Shown here: positions 1-12,738 of the stretch, piece by piece
Layout of the letters: every line of letters begins with the position of its first letter
Position numbering within the stretch: the first letter of the stretch is position 1
DNA from: Owenia fusiformis
Taxonomy: Eukaryota > Annelida > Polychaeta > Sabellida > Oweniidae
Reading direction: 5' to 3'
DNA: 60,000 bases
NCBI GenBank assembly: GCA_903813345.2
Contig: CAIIXF020000005.1
Location: 7,321,375-7,381,374, forward strand
The notes under the pieces: generated by a model
The model's input: only the letters and a program-made list of their open reading frames with translations
Told to the model about the DNA's origin: nothing
The model's database searches: none
Translations under genes and position numbers: made by a program

Positions 1-212
1 CATTATTAATGGCTTTATATCACATGCAGATACCTGCAACTTGGTGCTGCACCCGGATCTGACTCAATTTCAACATAATCCTTCAATTTGTAAGGTTACT
101 TCTCAAAAAAAACGTTTAAAAAATCATTCCTGCATCTTAAATCTTGAATATATCTTGAAATGATATCTTAATTTACTTTCAGAAATTAAAGAAACTGCAG
201 TGAATGTGTATA

Positions 213-367
213 ACTGAAAACGTCTTTAATCTGAACACCTTTCAATATGAACACTTTTTCAGTCCTTATTTGGTAATCTCCCATAGACTCACATACTGAG
301 AGAAACCTTAAAATGTGAATACTTGCCAATGTAGAACAGAGGTATTCAGATTAGTCTGGTTTTACTG
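213..367. mobile_element. CAGTAAAACCTG-family MITE, diverged copy
   Basis: Short non-autonomous element with degenerate terminal inverted repeats. The left end resembles ACTGAAAACGTC and the right end reads GTCTGGTTTTACTG followed by TA. The interior carries GAACACCT / AGGTATTC motifs shared with the other copies in this window. The closest relative here is 52434-52600, which has the same middle section (CCATAGACT). A TA target duplication is likely, pointing to the Tc1/mariner/pogo group; the superfamily is inferred. Confidence 0.6.
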
Positions 368-1344
368 TATGAATTGAGACATAAAAAGGAACACAAGTGT
401 TCATGAACTCATTGCTGGCCAAAGCTATTTTGGAAATTTTCTGCTGGTAACTGGCCATTTTGATGAAAAATGATTATGACTTCATAGGCAAAATATCTCG
501 GGGGTTGGTCAGCAATGAGTTAAGAGGATATTCCAAGATTTACCTTTCAAGGTAGAGTATGGCAAAGACATGTCATTAGTCATTACTTGCAAATGACATC
601 AATCGCCATGTGCCATCAATCAACATGTGACACCAATCAACATGTGCCATCAATCGTCATCTACACATGATATCAATCACCATATGCATATTAATAGGTA
701 GGTCTATAACAGTATACATACATGTATATCACATATCAAATATTGTATTATGATTATAGATTGTAAGATGATATATGTAAAATAAATGTTCCAGGAACAT
801 ATACTGACACACACAACCTTCAAAAGCACATTGCCGCAAGAAGATCATATTGCGGTATTCACAGCTTTTCTATATCTGTTGAAGAGAGAGACGCTCGAAA
901 TAATTAAAGTGGGAATATCGATTGCCGAGTCGTATCCAATGATCCTGGGCCTATCGTAAAATGAAAGCTTTGAATATGTTGTTGCCTTTAAAAATGTATC
1001 TTTTTTCCATGTATGCAACTAGAATTTGTGCACATACCTTATAACGATCGATAATGGCAAAGGAAAATCCTCTAATTCTTCGTCATAATTTCTCCTTCGA
1101 CGTCCGCCATTTTTTATTAAACCGGAAGTTTCTCTCTGACATCCGCGCAATGTTTTTTCACTTTTATTTCAGATTTCGCTTCGGATTCAACATTTAATGC
1201 TTTCTAATATTAATTTAGTGTTTTCTATCAGAAAGATTTCATAAAAAGACTCACACTATCAGAGATTTTATCGATTCGAGCAGCCAGAAAAATTAGTTTC
1301 GATTTCACCCGCTAGGTGTTTCGACGTCGACTTGGAAAGAATTT

Positions 1345-1549
1345 GAAAAATCTATGAGTGGGACTCCTTGTATGGAATTGTAGATTCTAAACGATTTGCC
1401 AGTTCTACTGGTTGATGAATATTGCCATATGCATACATTTTTATAAAATAGGAATAAGGAAGAAGATGTTGGACCAAACTTCACCCCGATAGCTCAGAAA
1501 AGGTAAAATTTCTCCATTTTTCTCTCCACAGACCTTAGAGCCGCTTTAA
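1345..1549. repeat. Interspersed repeat, TTAA-ended, copy 1
   Basis: This stretch is homologous to about 53550-53757. Shared blocks include AGTGGGACTCC, GATAGCTCAGAAAA, TTTCTCTC and a right end reading CCxCTTTAAA. In the other copy both ends abut TTAA, so the family is probably a piggyBac-like MITE. I could not place the left end of this copy. Confidence 0.5.
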
Positions 1550-1637
1550 ACAAGACTGACTATGGCAATTTAGAATAGCACTTGTTACATGCTACTAGCA
1601 ACTTATCTTCAACATTATTACATCATAATAATGGTTA

Positions 1638-1848
1638 CAGGCCTGAGCCAGGATTTGCCAAAGGGGGGTTCAGTTTTCAAAAATTTCCAGGGGGGGTTCA
1701 CATTTGACAATTTTGACCCAAATATGGCTAAAATCACTTGAGAAGTGCTCAAAATGGTGAAAACTGCATGATTTTGAATTTTTGGCCAGGGGGGGGGGTT
1801 CGCCCGAACCCTGCAAACCTGCAACCCCCTCCCCTTACTACGGGCCTG
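1638..1848. mobile_element. MITE with 5-bp target duplication GGTTA
   Basis: A 211-bp element. The left end reads CAGGCCTGAGCCAGG and the right end reads CTACGGGCCTG, inverted repeats of each other with mismatches. GGTTA directly flanks both sides (1633-1637 and 1849-1853). The inside is rich in G and C runs. Related copies occur at 21078-21279 and, truncated, near 17000-17068. An open frame of 96 codons across it has no protein-like content and is not a gene. Confidence 0.75.
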
Positions 1849-2756
1849 GGTTACCTTACTTTTCTGGTATCGTAAGATTGAAAAATAAATAACAATAACA
1901 AAATGCAAATGTATTCATAGGTATGTTTACACATTGTAATTATTGTTTATGGTATCAGCAGATCATATAATCCTTACAGAAAATTTCAGTTCTTTCTCGA
2001 TAGATTATCTTACTGATTCTGATAGAGATGTTTTTAATTTGTTTGGGTTTCCAAGGCTCAAATGTGATCGAAATGTGACTTTTCTATTGAAATTTTGCTA
2101 TATCACTTATGCATCATGCAGAACATAGCAACATTAAAATGCGGGGAAATTTTACTTCCTTATATGGTATTTTAACCAATCAGGAAACAACCTCGATAAA
2201 AGTAAACAATCTTGATAAACAAATGTTGCGAATATTAATAAAATAAATGTTTTTCACAATTTGTATATTTCACTCAATTAAAATGTAGACTCCAAAGTAA
2301 TATCTTAGTTGCTAAATCTGGTCATTTTAATTAAACAAAGGTCATATGATATAAAATAGTATTTTTTAATCAAAAACTCTGATAATCTTAAAAATATTGA
2401 GGGAAAAATATGTAGCTATATATCACAAAGTGGTTCAATGGCAAAGCATGGACATACATATGTATGGAGATATACTAGTACCACAAACATCCAATTCTAG
2501 GATAATTAATAATCAGAGAAAAACTTTGTGGCAAAATGACATGAAAATTGCAATTTGATGTACATGTATTAGTATTCCTGGTAATACAAACTGTAAGAAT
2601 AATGCAAAGCCTGAACCAACACTTCGACTATGGGATATTGTAGTAGATAAAATACCTGTATAAACAACAAGCATAAAACACAAAAAGTCGCTCAAAACAT
2701 CAAAGTCTCGTAGATTATTAAATCTTTGAAATGATAGCTTTATGTGTGATTATAAT

Positions 2757-3350
2757 ATGAAAGACAGATGAATGATTGAAATTGAGAATGGAAATGATGA
2801 ATATTTCCAGTGTGAATGAAATATGACGAATTTTTTCAATGTTTCAATGTCCATGAAAAATGATGAATACTTCCAGTGTGAATGGATAAACGATGAATGA
2901 TTGCAATGTGAATGAAAAATGATGAATGATTGCAATGTGAATGAAAAATGATAAATGATTGCAATGTGAATGAAAATGATGAATGATTGCAATGTGAATG
3001 AAAAATGATTGCAATGTGAATGAAAAATGATGAATAATTGCAATGTGTATAATAATGATAAATGATTGCAATGTGAATGAAAAATGATGAATAATTGCAA
3101 TATGAATAAAAATGATGAATGATTGCAATGTGAATGAAAAATAATAATGATTGTAATATGAGTGAAAAATGATGAATATTTACAATGTGAATGAAAAATG
3201 ATGAATGATTGCAATGTGAATGAAAAATGATAAATAATTGCAATGTGAATAAAATGATGAATGATTGCAATATGAATGAAAAATGATAAATGATTGCAAT
3301 GTGAATGGAAAATGATGAGTGATTGCAATGTGAATGAAAAACGAGGGATG
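2757..3350. repeat. 29-bp minisatellite, about 20 degenerate copies
   Basis: A tandem array with unit close to AATGATTGCAATGTGAATG plus AAAAATGATG, with units shortened or extended by a few bases. The minus strand is open in more than one frame (up to 224 codons) and would encode His/Ile/Phe/Ser-rich repeats. That is a consequence of a stop-poor unit, not evidence of a gene. Confidence 0.9.
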
Positions 3351-3809
3351 ATTCCAAAAGAAAAAATGATGGCTAACAAACAGTAATAATTGTAACGTAA
3401 ATGACAGATGATGAGCAATAACAATATGAAAATCTGAAATTGAGGGAGTTACATGGGACTTGAGGTGGAATGAGACTAATCTACTTAATTACAGTCCATA
3501 CACGTATAGTTCGGTGTGGGAGGCACGTGGATTGAAATATCACCCAAGCAATTAATTACTGGATGGATAATAACTGACATACTCAAACAAAAACTCTTCA
3601 TTAAACGAGAGATAGGAATAGCCTTCATCATTTCATAATAGTCCCATGTTAATAAAGCCTGGGAATAGAAGTGTAACTTTGCTTTGAATTCCTTTATTCC
3701 GCTATCTTAATACTTTTAGAAAAACAAACAAAATGAACCGTGTTACTGAATTAACTACATTTACATGCAAAAGTTTGGGAAACAAAACTATATAGACAAG
3801 CATTGACAC

Positions 3810-3957
3810 GTAAAATGGCCCTACCTGCCATTTGTTACAGACACCAACCACCAAATACCAAACACCAAATTATGAATGTCACCAAATGCCAAACACCGTC
3901 CACAAAAAAATTAGAGACCATAAGAATATGTCACCACTTGTGGTAGTGAAATAAAAA
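3810..3957. repeat. CACCAAACACC interspersed repeat, copy 1
   Basis: A roughly 150-bp repeat recognised by the string CTGCCATTTGTTACAGACAC, a run of CACCAAA/CCAAACACC motifs, CCACAAAAAAATTAGAGACC and a terminal ATGTCACCACTT. Further copies lie at 16150-16285, 33115-33270, 37500-37620 and 42880-43035, and a partial one in the intron at 13632-13710. I recognise no tRNA-like promoter boxes, so SINE status is not supported. The class is unknown. Confidence 0.7.
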
Positions 3958-4550
3958 CGGCAAGTCCAAGGAGTAGCAAATCTCAACAAAAAAATTATTC
4001 ATTGATCTAAAATATGTCATGATATAATATTTACAACCTACTGTACTTAAAAACTTTGATTTGCACTCAACCAACTTTTAAAAAAAATGATGTTGAATAT
4101 GTGATAAATAGTACATCAAACAAATAATAAATTAATTTTGTTTATATATTTGCTTCTGTCTCCAATATTGAGACCTGGTAGACTAATTAAATAAATAAAT
4201 GAATCAGATAAATATATTGGTATAATACCATGTATGTACATATCTCTTGTCTCCCAATTAATAAAAATATATTTACTGGCTCATGTCAGTCTATATGGGT
4301 CACTCATGATATATGTTTTACATATACAGCAGTTATACAAATCCTTTGGTTATTGAAATACATATGCAGAAAAATAAACAATCAAATATTCAGATTTGTA
4401 ACTTACAAATTCCAAAAATCATAAAAAAGCTAAATAACGCTAAAAGATTTAATTAGAAATCAGTAATAGGTTTTGCGATGAATATCAGAAGGAATAAAAA
4501 AGGTATTCTTCTGGGTTTTATATTTTAAAAAATGAATAAATTTAACTCAC

Positions 4551-5036
4551 CGGCAGCCCAGCCCAGTATGGGGTCTCTCTTATTTTCATTGATGAACTGA
4601 GGGTCTGTAGGTAGAAGGATAGAGCGGTGATGACGATTCCGACACAAAGCTGCATCGTCACTAGCAACACCTTGATCTTGCAACATTTCATCTCAAAGTT
4701 CTCACGCTTGATGTCAAACTGACTCATCCTGCGTAAAGTGAGTGTCGGGCGCCGGCTCGACCTTGGCGTAAAGCTGTAAGTAAGATCATTACTTGATAAT
4801 AAACTATGCCCAACACCATTATTATTCATAAGTTCGTTACTTGCTAACTGCAATTGTTGTTTGGTAAGTTGCCGTGTCAACGGTGATTGGTGTATGCTCT
4901 TAAGGTAATGTTTTGGGAACGCAAATGATGCTCCATTAGCGTGAACACCAGCGTGGATTATCTCAGGCGCTGAGTTCGCTCGTGGACGCCAATTCATGAT
5001 ATCCACGTCACTATCTGAATCTCTTCGCCAAATCAT
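4551..5036 (-). CDS. SSPN: Sarcospan-like membrane protein, first coding exon (partial)
   Basis: The exon encodes 162 residues from ATG at 5036 to a phase-0 donor: the last codon is CCG (Pro162), followed by GTGAGT at 4550-4545. Residues 1-118 are a polar, Ser/Asn/Arg-rich, presumably cytoplasmic tail. Residues about 119-146 (after EMKCCKIK) form one hydrophobic span, then SSSMKIRETPYWAGLP. That motif matches the end of the first membrane segment of sarcospan (SSS-x3-R-[DE]-TP-[FY]-WAG), a four-span tetraspanin-like protein of the dystrophin-glycoprotein complex at the muscle membrane. The tail is much longer than in vertebrate sarcospan as I remember it. Later exons should lie at lower coordinates; I found none before position 1, so the gene probably runs off the window. 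Translation could start elsewhere if there is an upstream exon. The family call rests on one motif and topology. Confidence 0.68.
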
Positions 5037-5040
5037 TTCT

Positions 5041-6990
5041 ATATTTATGCATGTAAAAGATGGAATTATCTTGTTATTTAGTCAAAGTGTTTTCTATAAA
5101 ACAATTGTTATTTTAATTCTTTTGTATTAAGTTAGTTTCCAGTTTCCAGTTCCTGCTCATTTCCACAATAATCCTAAAATAAATTGTAGATAATTTACTT
5201 CTAAGTAATAATATCTCTAATTGACGTGGTTTGATCCCACAAGAATCAAGAATTACGTCGCTTAGTTCTGCTATTTCTTTGTGATGTTATTCCATTTTCA
5301 CACGTAAGGTGTAAATATTGTCCAACACTCCATCCTTAGAAATGTCAATTTACTTAACGTTATCTGTCGCAACATGTTTATATCATGCGATAATTCCGGA
5401 GAAGAGTGAGTTAATACTCCAGTTAAAGCCTTAAGTCCTATCATTGATGCAGATACTCCTCTTGTCCAAGGCTAATGAGGTAGACATCAAGTAATTGATC
5501 ATGCAACGTTGTAATTTCACTTTAAGATTGTTTCACACTTTCAATGTTATTGACGCACAACCAAAATGAGACTTCTCGCAACAGAGCTTGATGATTCAAA
5601 TAGATAATATTGATGCAAGCGATTGTTTTATATCACTGCTAAACATTACTGCATTGTAACTTTCCAGTTCTAGCTATTCAGTCTGTGGTTATAAAATCAC
5701 ACTCACTATCGAGCCAAATCAGTAAATAGAATTATGTATCTACTATCTTAGCGCTATTAGAGACATTCATTCCTGTAACTTATTTATCGAGACCTGGCAA
5801 TAGGGCAATCTGTAGCATGGATTGATCTTACAATCGGTGCCAAATCTAGATATATTTCAAATAGTCAATAACATCTGTGAATAATGATGTATCGTCCAAA
5901 CGTGACCAAGTCCAAGTTCAAAAGAAAAATCACATGTTTTGTGTTACTTATAATTGATTGCTTTAAATGATCAGTTACTGATTTAAATGCTACGAACTTA
6001 TCTATTGTTTATAGTTTAATCCATGCTAGGTTAACTGTTCATTTTGTTGTTCACGGTGTTAATAACTAGGAATTCTCTAAGCTCTAATAGTGGCTGGCTC
6101 CAGGGTCTGGCGTTCTATTGATTCCTAAGTCGAAGGTTTACTTATGAATTACAGCTGCTATTTCACTAGTAAGTGCCCATTGTCTTTAATATATTCTATC
6201 TCTTAACCGATTGTTTATAACCTTCACAGCTTTGTGAATGAATCAGTTTTCTCCCAGATTAAGCCAGATTTACAGGACTTTACCAGTAAAGAGGAATAAG
6301 TTAAAAATCGATGTCAATGATTCACAAATATTAACGATTTCATTTATATGATATTAATATATCCACATAGAATTCCTGAGCATTTAAATGCTATTATTCC
6401 CAACTGTGTATTTTCCAAGAATCCCTTTCAGAAATTAATACACCAACCAAGTCAGGATCTTCCTGAGAAAAAATTCCTCTTTTCTTGTATCTATTCACTT
6501 CAGCCTGGAACTATTCAACAATTCATCAATTCCTTACTGTTAGTAATATCGCCAATTTAACATTTTTCTAATTTTTCTGATTTTTTTTATCAAACTAGAA
6601 AACTGCCTTGTTATCTAGGGATATATACCAGCTGCTTTGGTTTGCTACCTGTGTTTACAATGTAAAGCCAATGATTTGCAATCCTACATAGCTTCATATT
6701 ATTGTGATATTTCTAACTTCTGTAGCTAGGTGTGCTCACTTTGTAATTTTTCTCACTACTAACAGTTGGTGAAATGAATAATGAAGTTACAGAATGTGTT
6801 TAAATCATACTGAATTTTCTATAGTATTTACATGTAGAGACAAATTCTTACTTCTGAGTCATATTACTTAAATACTTGATCTATAAGTAATTTTACTTAT
6901 ACTTATTACTTATAAATACTTATATAGAGAGGAACTGTGTCTTTAACTAAATAAATAACTGTTAGATAAGATTACAGCCTTCCATTACTA
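5041..6990. other. Unassigned AT-rich sequence upstream of the sarcospan-like exon
   Basis: I see no coding exon, RNA gene or clear repeat. It probably holds the promoter or a 5' intron of the minus-strand sarcospan-like gene, but no promoter element can be assigned. Confidence 0.5.
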
Positions 6991-7017
6991 TTGTTGTCCC
7001 AAGGGATGGGAATGGGG

Positions 7018-7320
7018 AAATGTGTATAAAGATTATTACTCTAGAGGGTTTAATTCTTAGGAATTTGCATGATGATAAAGTGAGTGGGGGGTGGGAATGT
7101 GTTTAAAAATGACTGTCCCAATGGGCTCGATTCTTGTAAATTTGCACGTTGGCAAAATAGTGGGTGAGACATGTGTATAAAGGTTACTACTCTATGGGGT
7201 TTAATTTTTATGAATTTGCATGATGGTGAAGGAGTGGGCTTAGGGGAATGTGTATAAAAAAGACTGTACCAGAGGGTTCGATTCTTGGATTTCGCATGAT
7301 GATAATAGCATTGGGTACTT
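7018..7320. repeat. Degenerate tandem repeat, about 75-85 bp unit, four copies
   Basis: Each unit contains TGTGTATAAA (or TGTGTTTAAA), a GGGTTTAATTCTT / GGGCTCGATTCTT block and GAATTTGCATGATG. Units begin near 7018, 7100, 7168 and 7248. A 94-codon open frame on the minus strand reads through it and is not protein-like. Confidence 0.7.
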
Positions 7321-7334
7321 AATAAAAATGTCAT

Positions 7335-8865
7335 TTCCAGGATGAGTTATTTAAACGTGCTGAAAGATCTCGAGTGGGAGAAGTAGGCTTGTTATAATGA
7401 ATTATTATTTAACGTTGTACTAATATCTCAATTAAAATAAGGAAAGTACATCTCTTAAAGTGATTTACATCCTGCCTTCATATTTTTATGACTTCCTTTC
7501 AGAATCGGTACAGTCTGACTTACAGGTAGAATCAGGGCACCCATATTTTAAGTCTAGCATAAAGCCTATACAAGTATTTACTTCCGGTTGAAACATGTGC
7601 AAACAATTTACATGCGTTACTACAAAAAAAGCATTATTCATGATTTTACACAAGTTCTGAATTTCTCAATATTTTGTTGGCTTCATTTGAATTACTTTTC
7701 AGAATTAGCAAAATGAACATTTTTTACAGCGTTTATTCTAGGAAAAGCTGATAACACAGAAATTATGTATACTTCATAAAAGTGTTTTTGGAAAAACAAA
7801 AGCTAAGGCCTGCCACCCTCCCCCTACTATCCTCCCTTCTGCACCTTCCATCCACCTCATTCTCTCTCCTAATAAAGAATGGAAATGTCAGAAGAGGGGT
7901 GCATAGATTTGAAGTGAGACTACTCTTGGTCTTACATGAAGAAAGAAAGCTCTTGTTCTCAACAGGAGACAATAGAAGTAATAGCTGCTAAAAGGCTGAG
8001 ATTATCGACCATCTGCATCATCAACATTCAGAACAAGGACAAACACCATTATCCAAATCAAATAATACATGACAAAAACTGACACCAAATGGCATATATT
8101 AGATAAAGTCAAGTACCAAAAATGCCCTTAATAAAAAGTAACTACAAATCGGCAATACAGAGTAGCAAAGCCTAATTTCCTGGAGGACGAATCAGGAAAA
8201 CAATACCATAATTGTGATTTACTCTAAAATTGTGTTTAAGATGTCATATTTGTATGTCTTTTAAAAGAAATTTTGGACATGTTGATGAAATCCTTGAGAC
8301 GAGTGAAGGCACATTATGTTTCATGAAAAATTGGTTCATATACTCAATATGGAAGCTGTCAAATCGAAACTATACATATTGCAATTTTTCTTGAATTGAA
8401 ATAATAAATGCCTACTTTATCAAGCTTTATGAACTAATCAAATATTCAACTGAACTGTCCTATGGCATGCATTTCTTACCCCTTTGTGTTACAAATTTGC
8501 TTGACCTGAGCAGCTATTTTAATAGCGGAACAAGAGTAATACAAGTGATAATTTCAAGAATGTAGAGATTCTGGATATATATTTCCAAAACATCCAAATG
8601 AGGCTCAAAAGGGGTACAAGTATTTTGATAATATACTGTTAGTGCATTAATTCCTTAGTACTATCAAGGGATGTCAGAGATACATGCGAAAAAGATTCAT
8701 TAGTTGATTTTGTTGATTTTTGATATCATTAAATGATAAAAGCCAAATAAAAGAGACCTACAATCAAAAGATTTAGAATTTATCAAAGATTCATGAAATG
8801 TCAATGAGATCTGCATATGCACAAATGATCTTATCATTTATGTAAAATGATCTCGAATGCCAAGG
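7335..8865. other. No gene recognised
   Basis: AT-rich sequence with two overlapping 69-codon open frames near 7763-7991 on opposite strands. Neither has recognisable protein character or splice context. Nothing else can be supported. Confidence 0.5.
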
Positions 8866-8869
8866 CTCT

Positions 8870-9150
8870 AGGCTAGTAGATCCAAAATACAAGAGAGATC
8901 TAGGTTGATGTAAGAAAGATCTAGAATACAAGAGAGTTCTAGGGATAGGCTGATGTACAAGTATCTAGAATTCAATGGAGATCTAGGTTGATATAAAAAT
9001 ACTGAGAATGCACTGTAAAGAATGCTAGAGAGATCTGGGTTTATGTAAAGAAGATCTAGAAGGCAAATGAGTTGTAGGTTGATGCTAAGAAGATTCAAAA
9101 TATAATGGAGACATAGGTTGATATAAAAATATCTCGAAAGCAAGAAATCC
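8870..9150. repeat. About 39-bp minisatellite, roughly seven copies
   Basis: Units combine GATCTAGGTTGATGTAAGAA and AGATCTAGAATACAAGAGA with substitutions. The minus-strand 91-codon frame across it is a by-product of the repeat. Confidence 0.8.
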
Positions 9151-10915
9151 AGAATAAACTGAATAAGAAAGGAAAGTTTTTGCTAAAATTAAACCATGAA
9201 AAGATTTCATTCCCTCAAAGGATTTTATCAAATTAATTCCCGACTCAAAGTAGCTTTTAAAAAATAATTACTACATCAAAGAGTTAATCCCTTTGATCCT
9301 TCCCATGAACACACTGTCAGATAATACAACAATAAGCTTCATGCTATATAAAAAGTAAATGATGACCAAAGAAGTAAATTCAGTTTTATAGCTTTTCTAC
9401 TTTTGTACTTTTATTTAACAAAAGGAAATAGATCTCAGGTGATATGAACAAAATCGTCGACTTACAGATAATACAAAACCATAATAAAGTAGCATTGATT
9501 AGGGATTGTGAGTCCATTTATCTCATCCACAATAATCTGTACAAATAGATTCATGATTTATAAGCACAATTCAAACTGTCCATTGTACAAATGATAATGA
9601 CCGAAGTATAAAAAATAGCTGAGCCCCTGAGATAAATGACATGTAAATTATTTTTATCTCACCTTGAAGAAAAAATGCTGTGTTAATGTCTGATTTTATT
9701 TGTTATATCACTCAAGGTAATTTGGGACCCTGGGTATGTACCATCATAACATATGATTCCAAGAAAACCATCGTCTATTTTTTAAACAAATTGTAATGTT
9801 TTGTAGATATAGATAATTTTGTGATATACAATGTTATAAAATTTGTTATAAATAATCAGTTATATTAATGTCTTATTATCTATTTAGCTAATTAGTATAA
9901 TCAATAATATCATAAATATCTCAGATTATGATCATCTGACAATACAAAATGGAATATTATTCAATTTCAGTTTGGCATATAATAACCATATATCTATAAT
10001 CATCTCAAACAGTCTACTTAAGTCCATCTATTTCAATGAATAATCACGTAACTTGTCAAAGGGAATAAGAGTACAATTTCATTAACTTGCCATTCTTGTT
10101 GGACAAATAACAAATCGAAGACTAATAATAGCTGACATAGCATACAGTGACAAATGTGCTGTAGTTAACTGTTTGACAACATCGTTAATTGGAGCTGGAT
10201 TAATGGACTAGCCATGATCGACATTGTTAGTTGATTGATGTATTTTGCTCTTATTTGATAGGTTAGAATGTATCTATAACACTGGTCATGATTTTCATGT
10301 ATCCCTTACAACATAAAAAAGATCTTCTTACACCCTAAGTTAAAGATGAAAAATACTGATTCCAGTTTATGATATAACCTGACTTTACGTGGTATCATGT
10401 CTATTAATGAGTCAATGACAGTATGAGAGGGCAGAATTAATTAAAATATGAGTTTGAAATGAATTCACATGTTCAAACTGAGTGACTGTGCTACCTGTAA
10501 AGATCATTGATGTCACTGATCATCATGCATATATAAAGGATAATCAACTTAAGTTACTTATATCATGCCATGATGTCATGCTTATGTGTGGAATATGGCA
10601 ATAACCTGCTTTTCAAAGGGCAACATATAAGATTTCACTATGTTGCCCGCTGAAATGAGGTTATGAGTATACCACCACCTACTGAAAACTAAGTACTTGG
10701 GATAATGACCACTTTGGCCCACCACTATGAACCGGCACTAAGGTTCCACCTATTGCTCAAGTCAATATAGTAAAACATAATCCTTCTAAACAAGTACTAA
10801 TACATTGAGAACAGGCCTCGCAAGATAATGATAATAACCATTAACCAATTGACATATAACTATATCTATAATGGTTACTAAACTACATGTAATATAGGTA
10901 TAAGTATCACAGGAT
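9151..10915. other. No gene recognised
   Basis: AT-rich DNA without an exon-like open frame, RNA gene or repeat that I can define. Confidence 0.5.
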
Positions 10916-11035
10916 AATGTTCAAAAACCTGATTTAATTTAATGTTCAAAAACCTGATTTAATTTAATGTTCAAGTACCTGATTTAATTTAATGTTCAAC
11001 TACCTGATTTAATTTAATGTTCAAAAACCTGATTT
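10916..11035. repeat. 25-bp tandem repeat, 4.8 copies
   Basis: The unit is AATGTTCAAAAACCTG followed by ATTTAATTT, almost perfectly repeated. Copies three and four differ only at the AAAA block (AGTA, ACTA). Confidence 0.95.
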
Positions 11036-11039
11036 TGAG

Positions 11040-12600
11040 ACATTCACAAAGAACAAAGGGGAGAAAGGCAAAATCTAAAGTAAATGAAAATAGTACAAAT
11101 TGGAATCAACAGAAATAAATTTTCTAAATTATATTGGAGAAAATGTAGATATTGAATCATTTAAATAATTATGACAAAATTGAATCAAAGATAACAAAGG
11201 CGCCAAGTTAAAAAAGGCACCCAAATAAAAACCATATGTCATCAAATTCTTACAGAAACAGTCTATTTTGAAATGATTTGGTTCTTTGCATCAACGTTAC
11301 CTATGATGAAATGGTGCTTGAAGCAAAATTAGGTAAAAATAATGAAACTTAACTCCTCCGATATATTTAGTGATACACTATGTCTGGGTAAATAAAATCA
11401 CGGGTCTTCATTAGAATTGCTCAATAAGATTGCATACTATCATCTCCATCCAGAATTGCCTGATGATATGAATGGCATTCAAAAACATTCCTTTTGCTGT
11501 AAAACAATCCTGAAACACCTCACATATTCATCAATAAGTTCACATAATATCAACAACATATCAATATCATTAATATAACTCTATTCTTCTGGACTTTAGT
11601 TGGAGGTAAACAATACTTTTATGTTTTCTTTCAAAATGGCAAACAGGTGTTATATTGACAATTCTTGATGAGGCTGGAATTTCAAAACCAAAGCACCACA
11701 GGAGGAGGTAGTTTCCATTGGAAGCGAAACAGTTCCTGAGTACCATTTGGAAAGAGGAGGTAATGGCCGTCACTGTTTCCTGATACTTATCAGTACTTTT
11801 GGCACATGGGCTTACAAATTCATCCAACTTCAAAACATTGAGGATACAGGTTTGATTAAATATTGAGCATTAGCTTGAATAATTGAGCAACCAAAAACTC
11901 ATTAATGAAGATAAACCCATTGATTAGTCAAATGACACCATTGATATTCCACAGAGTAACAAATAAATAGTTCAATTATTATCTATCTACGCATATAAAC
12001 AAATTATTTCAAAAATCAATTTAGCAAAAACCATTTCCGGGACATTTCCAAGAAGTTATGATTATTCTTACTGCGGATATACCACAATGTTAATAATGAA
12101 ATAAGAAATTCTAATAAATCAGTGTTTATTGAATCATATTGTTGCACATTGAACATCAGATTTTAGATTGTTTGTTTGTTTGTTTGTTGATTACTGATGC
12201 TGAACAGGCACTCACATCAATCATATTTACCTGAAGCTTGTAATTCAATGTTTCTTAAGAGAGTGGAAACACTTGATGTTGCCTGTGCAAAAGTATAAAG
12301 GGTGCATGTCTCTACAATAAACATGTTGATGCTGTGTAATAATTGTAATGCATGATTGCGTTAAAACATTATGAATTGGAGATCAAGAGTTGCATTTACA
12401 AGTATAAAATAGTATTGTGAAGAGGTTGGTTTAAATGTTCAATTAAATCAGTATAAAAAATAAGATGATTTTTTTATCTGTGAGACTGGTATGTATTATT
12501 AGTTCTTCATTAGTTCTCCATCTAGTACAATACTTTATTTGCATTATCAAAAGTTGGACTACATGAGATCAATGTGGCCATGTATGATATTATACAAAAC
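11040..12600. other. Sequence downstream of the LPMO-like gene; no gene recognised
   Basis: No exon is supported; an 87-codon minus-strand frame at 11570-11833 has no recognisable domain. A (GTTT)n run lies near 12169-12188. The 3' end of the minus-strand LPMO-like gene probably lies at the right edge of this stretch or just beyond it: reverse-strand AATAAA signals occur at 12640-12645, 12605-12610 and 12534-12539. Confidence 0.5.
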
Positions 12601-12738
12601 TTGTTTTATTAATTTTTAATTTCTATAAAGTTTGTATCTTTTATTTTTCATTTACATCTTGAACAGCCAACCTGAACATACATGTTATCACATCTAATTC
12701 ATTTATGAGTATAAAACAAATGTCTAAATTGTTTACTT

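Noticed and set aside
2750-3424. Open frame of 224 codons on the minus strand with His/Phe/Ile/Ser repeats
   Set aside because: It is produced by a 29-bp tandem repeat and is open in several frames at once; there is no splice or start context.
1-4550. Search for later exons of the sarcospan-like gene on the minus strand
   Set aside because: No exon with membrane-span coding potential and flanking splice sites could be found; the exons probably lie outside the window.
7270-7290. GGTTCGATTCTTGG resembling a tRNA B box
   Set aside because: No A box, acceptor stem or cloverleaf around it; it is part of a tandem repeat.
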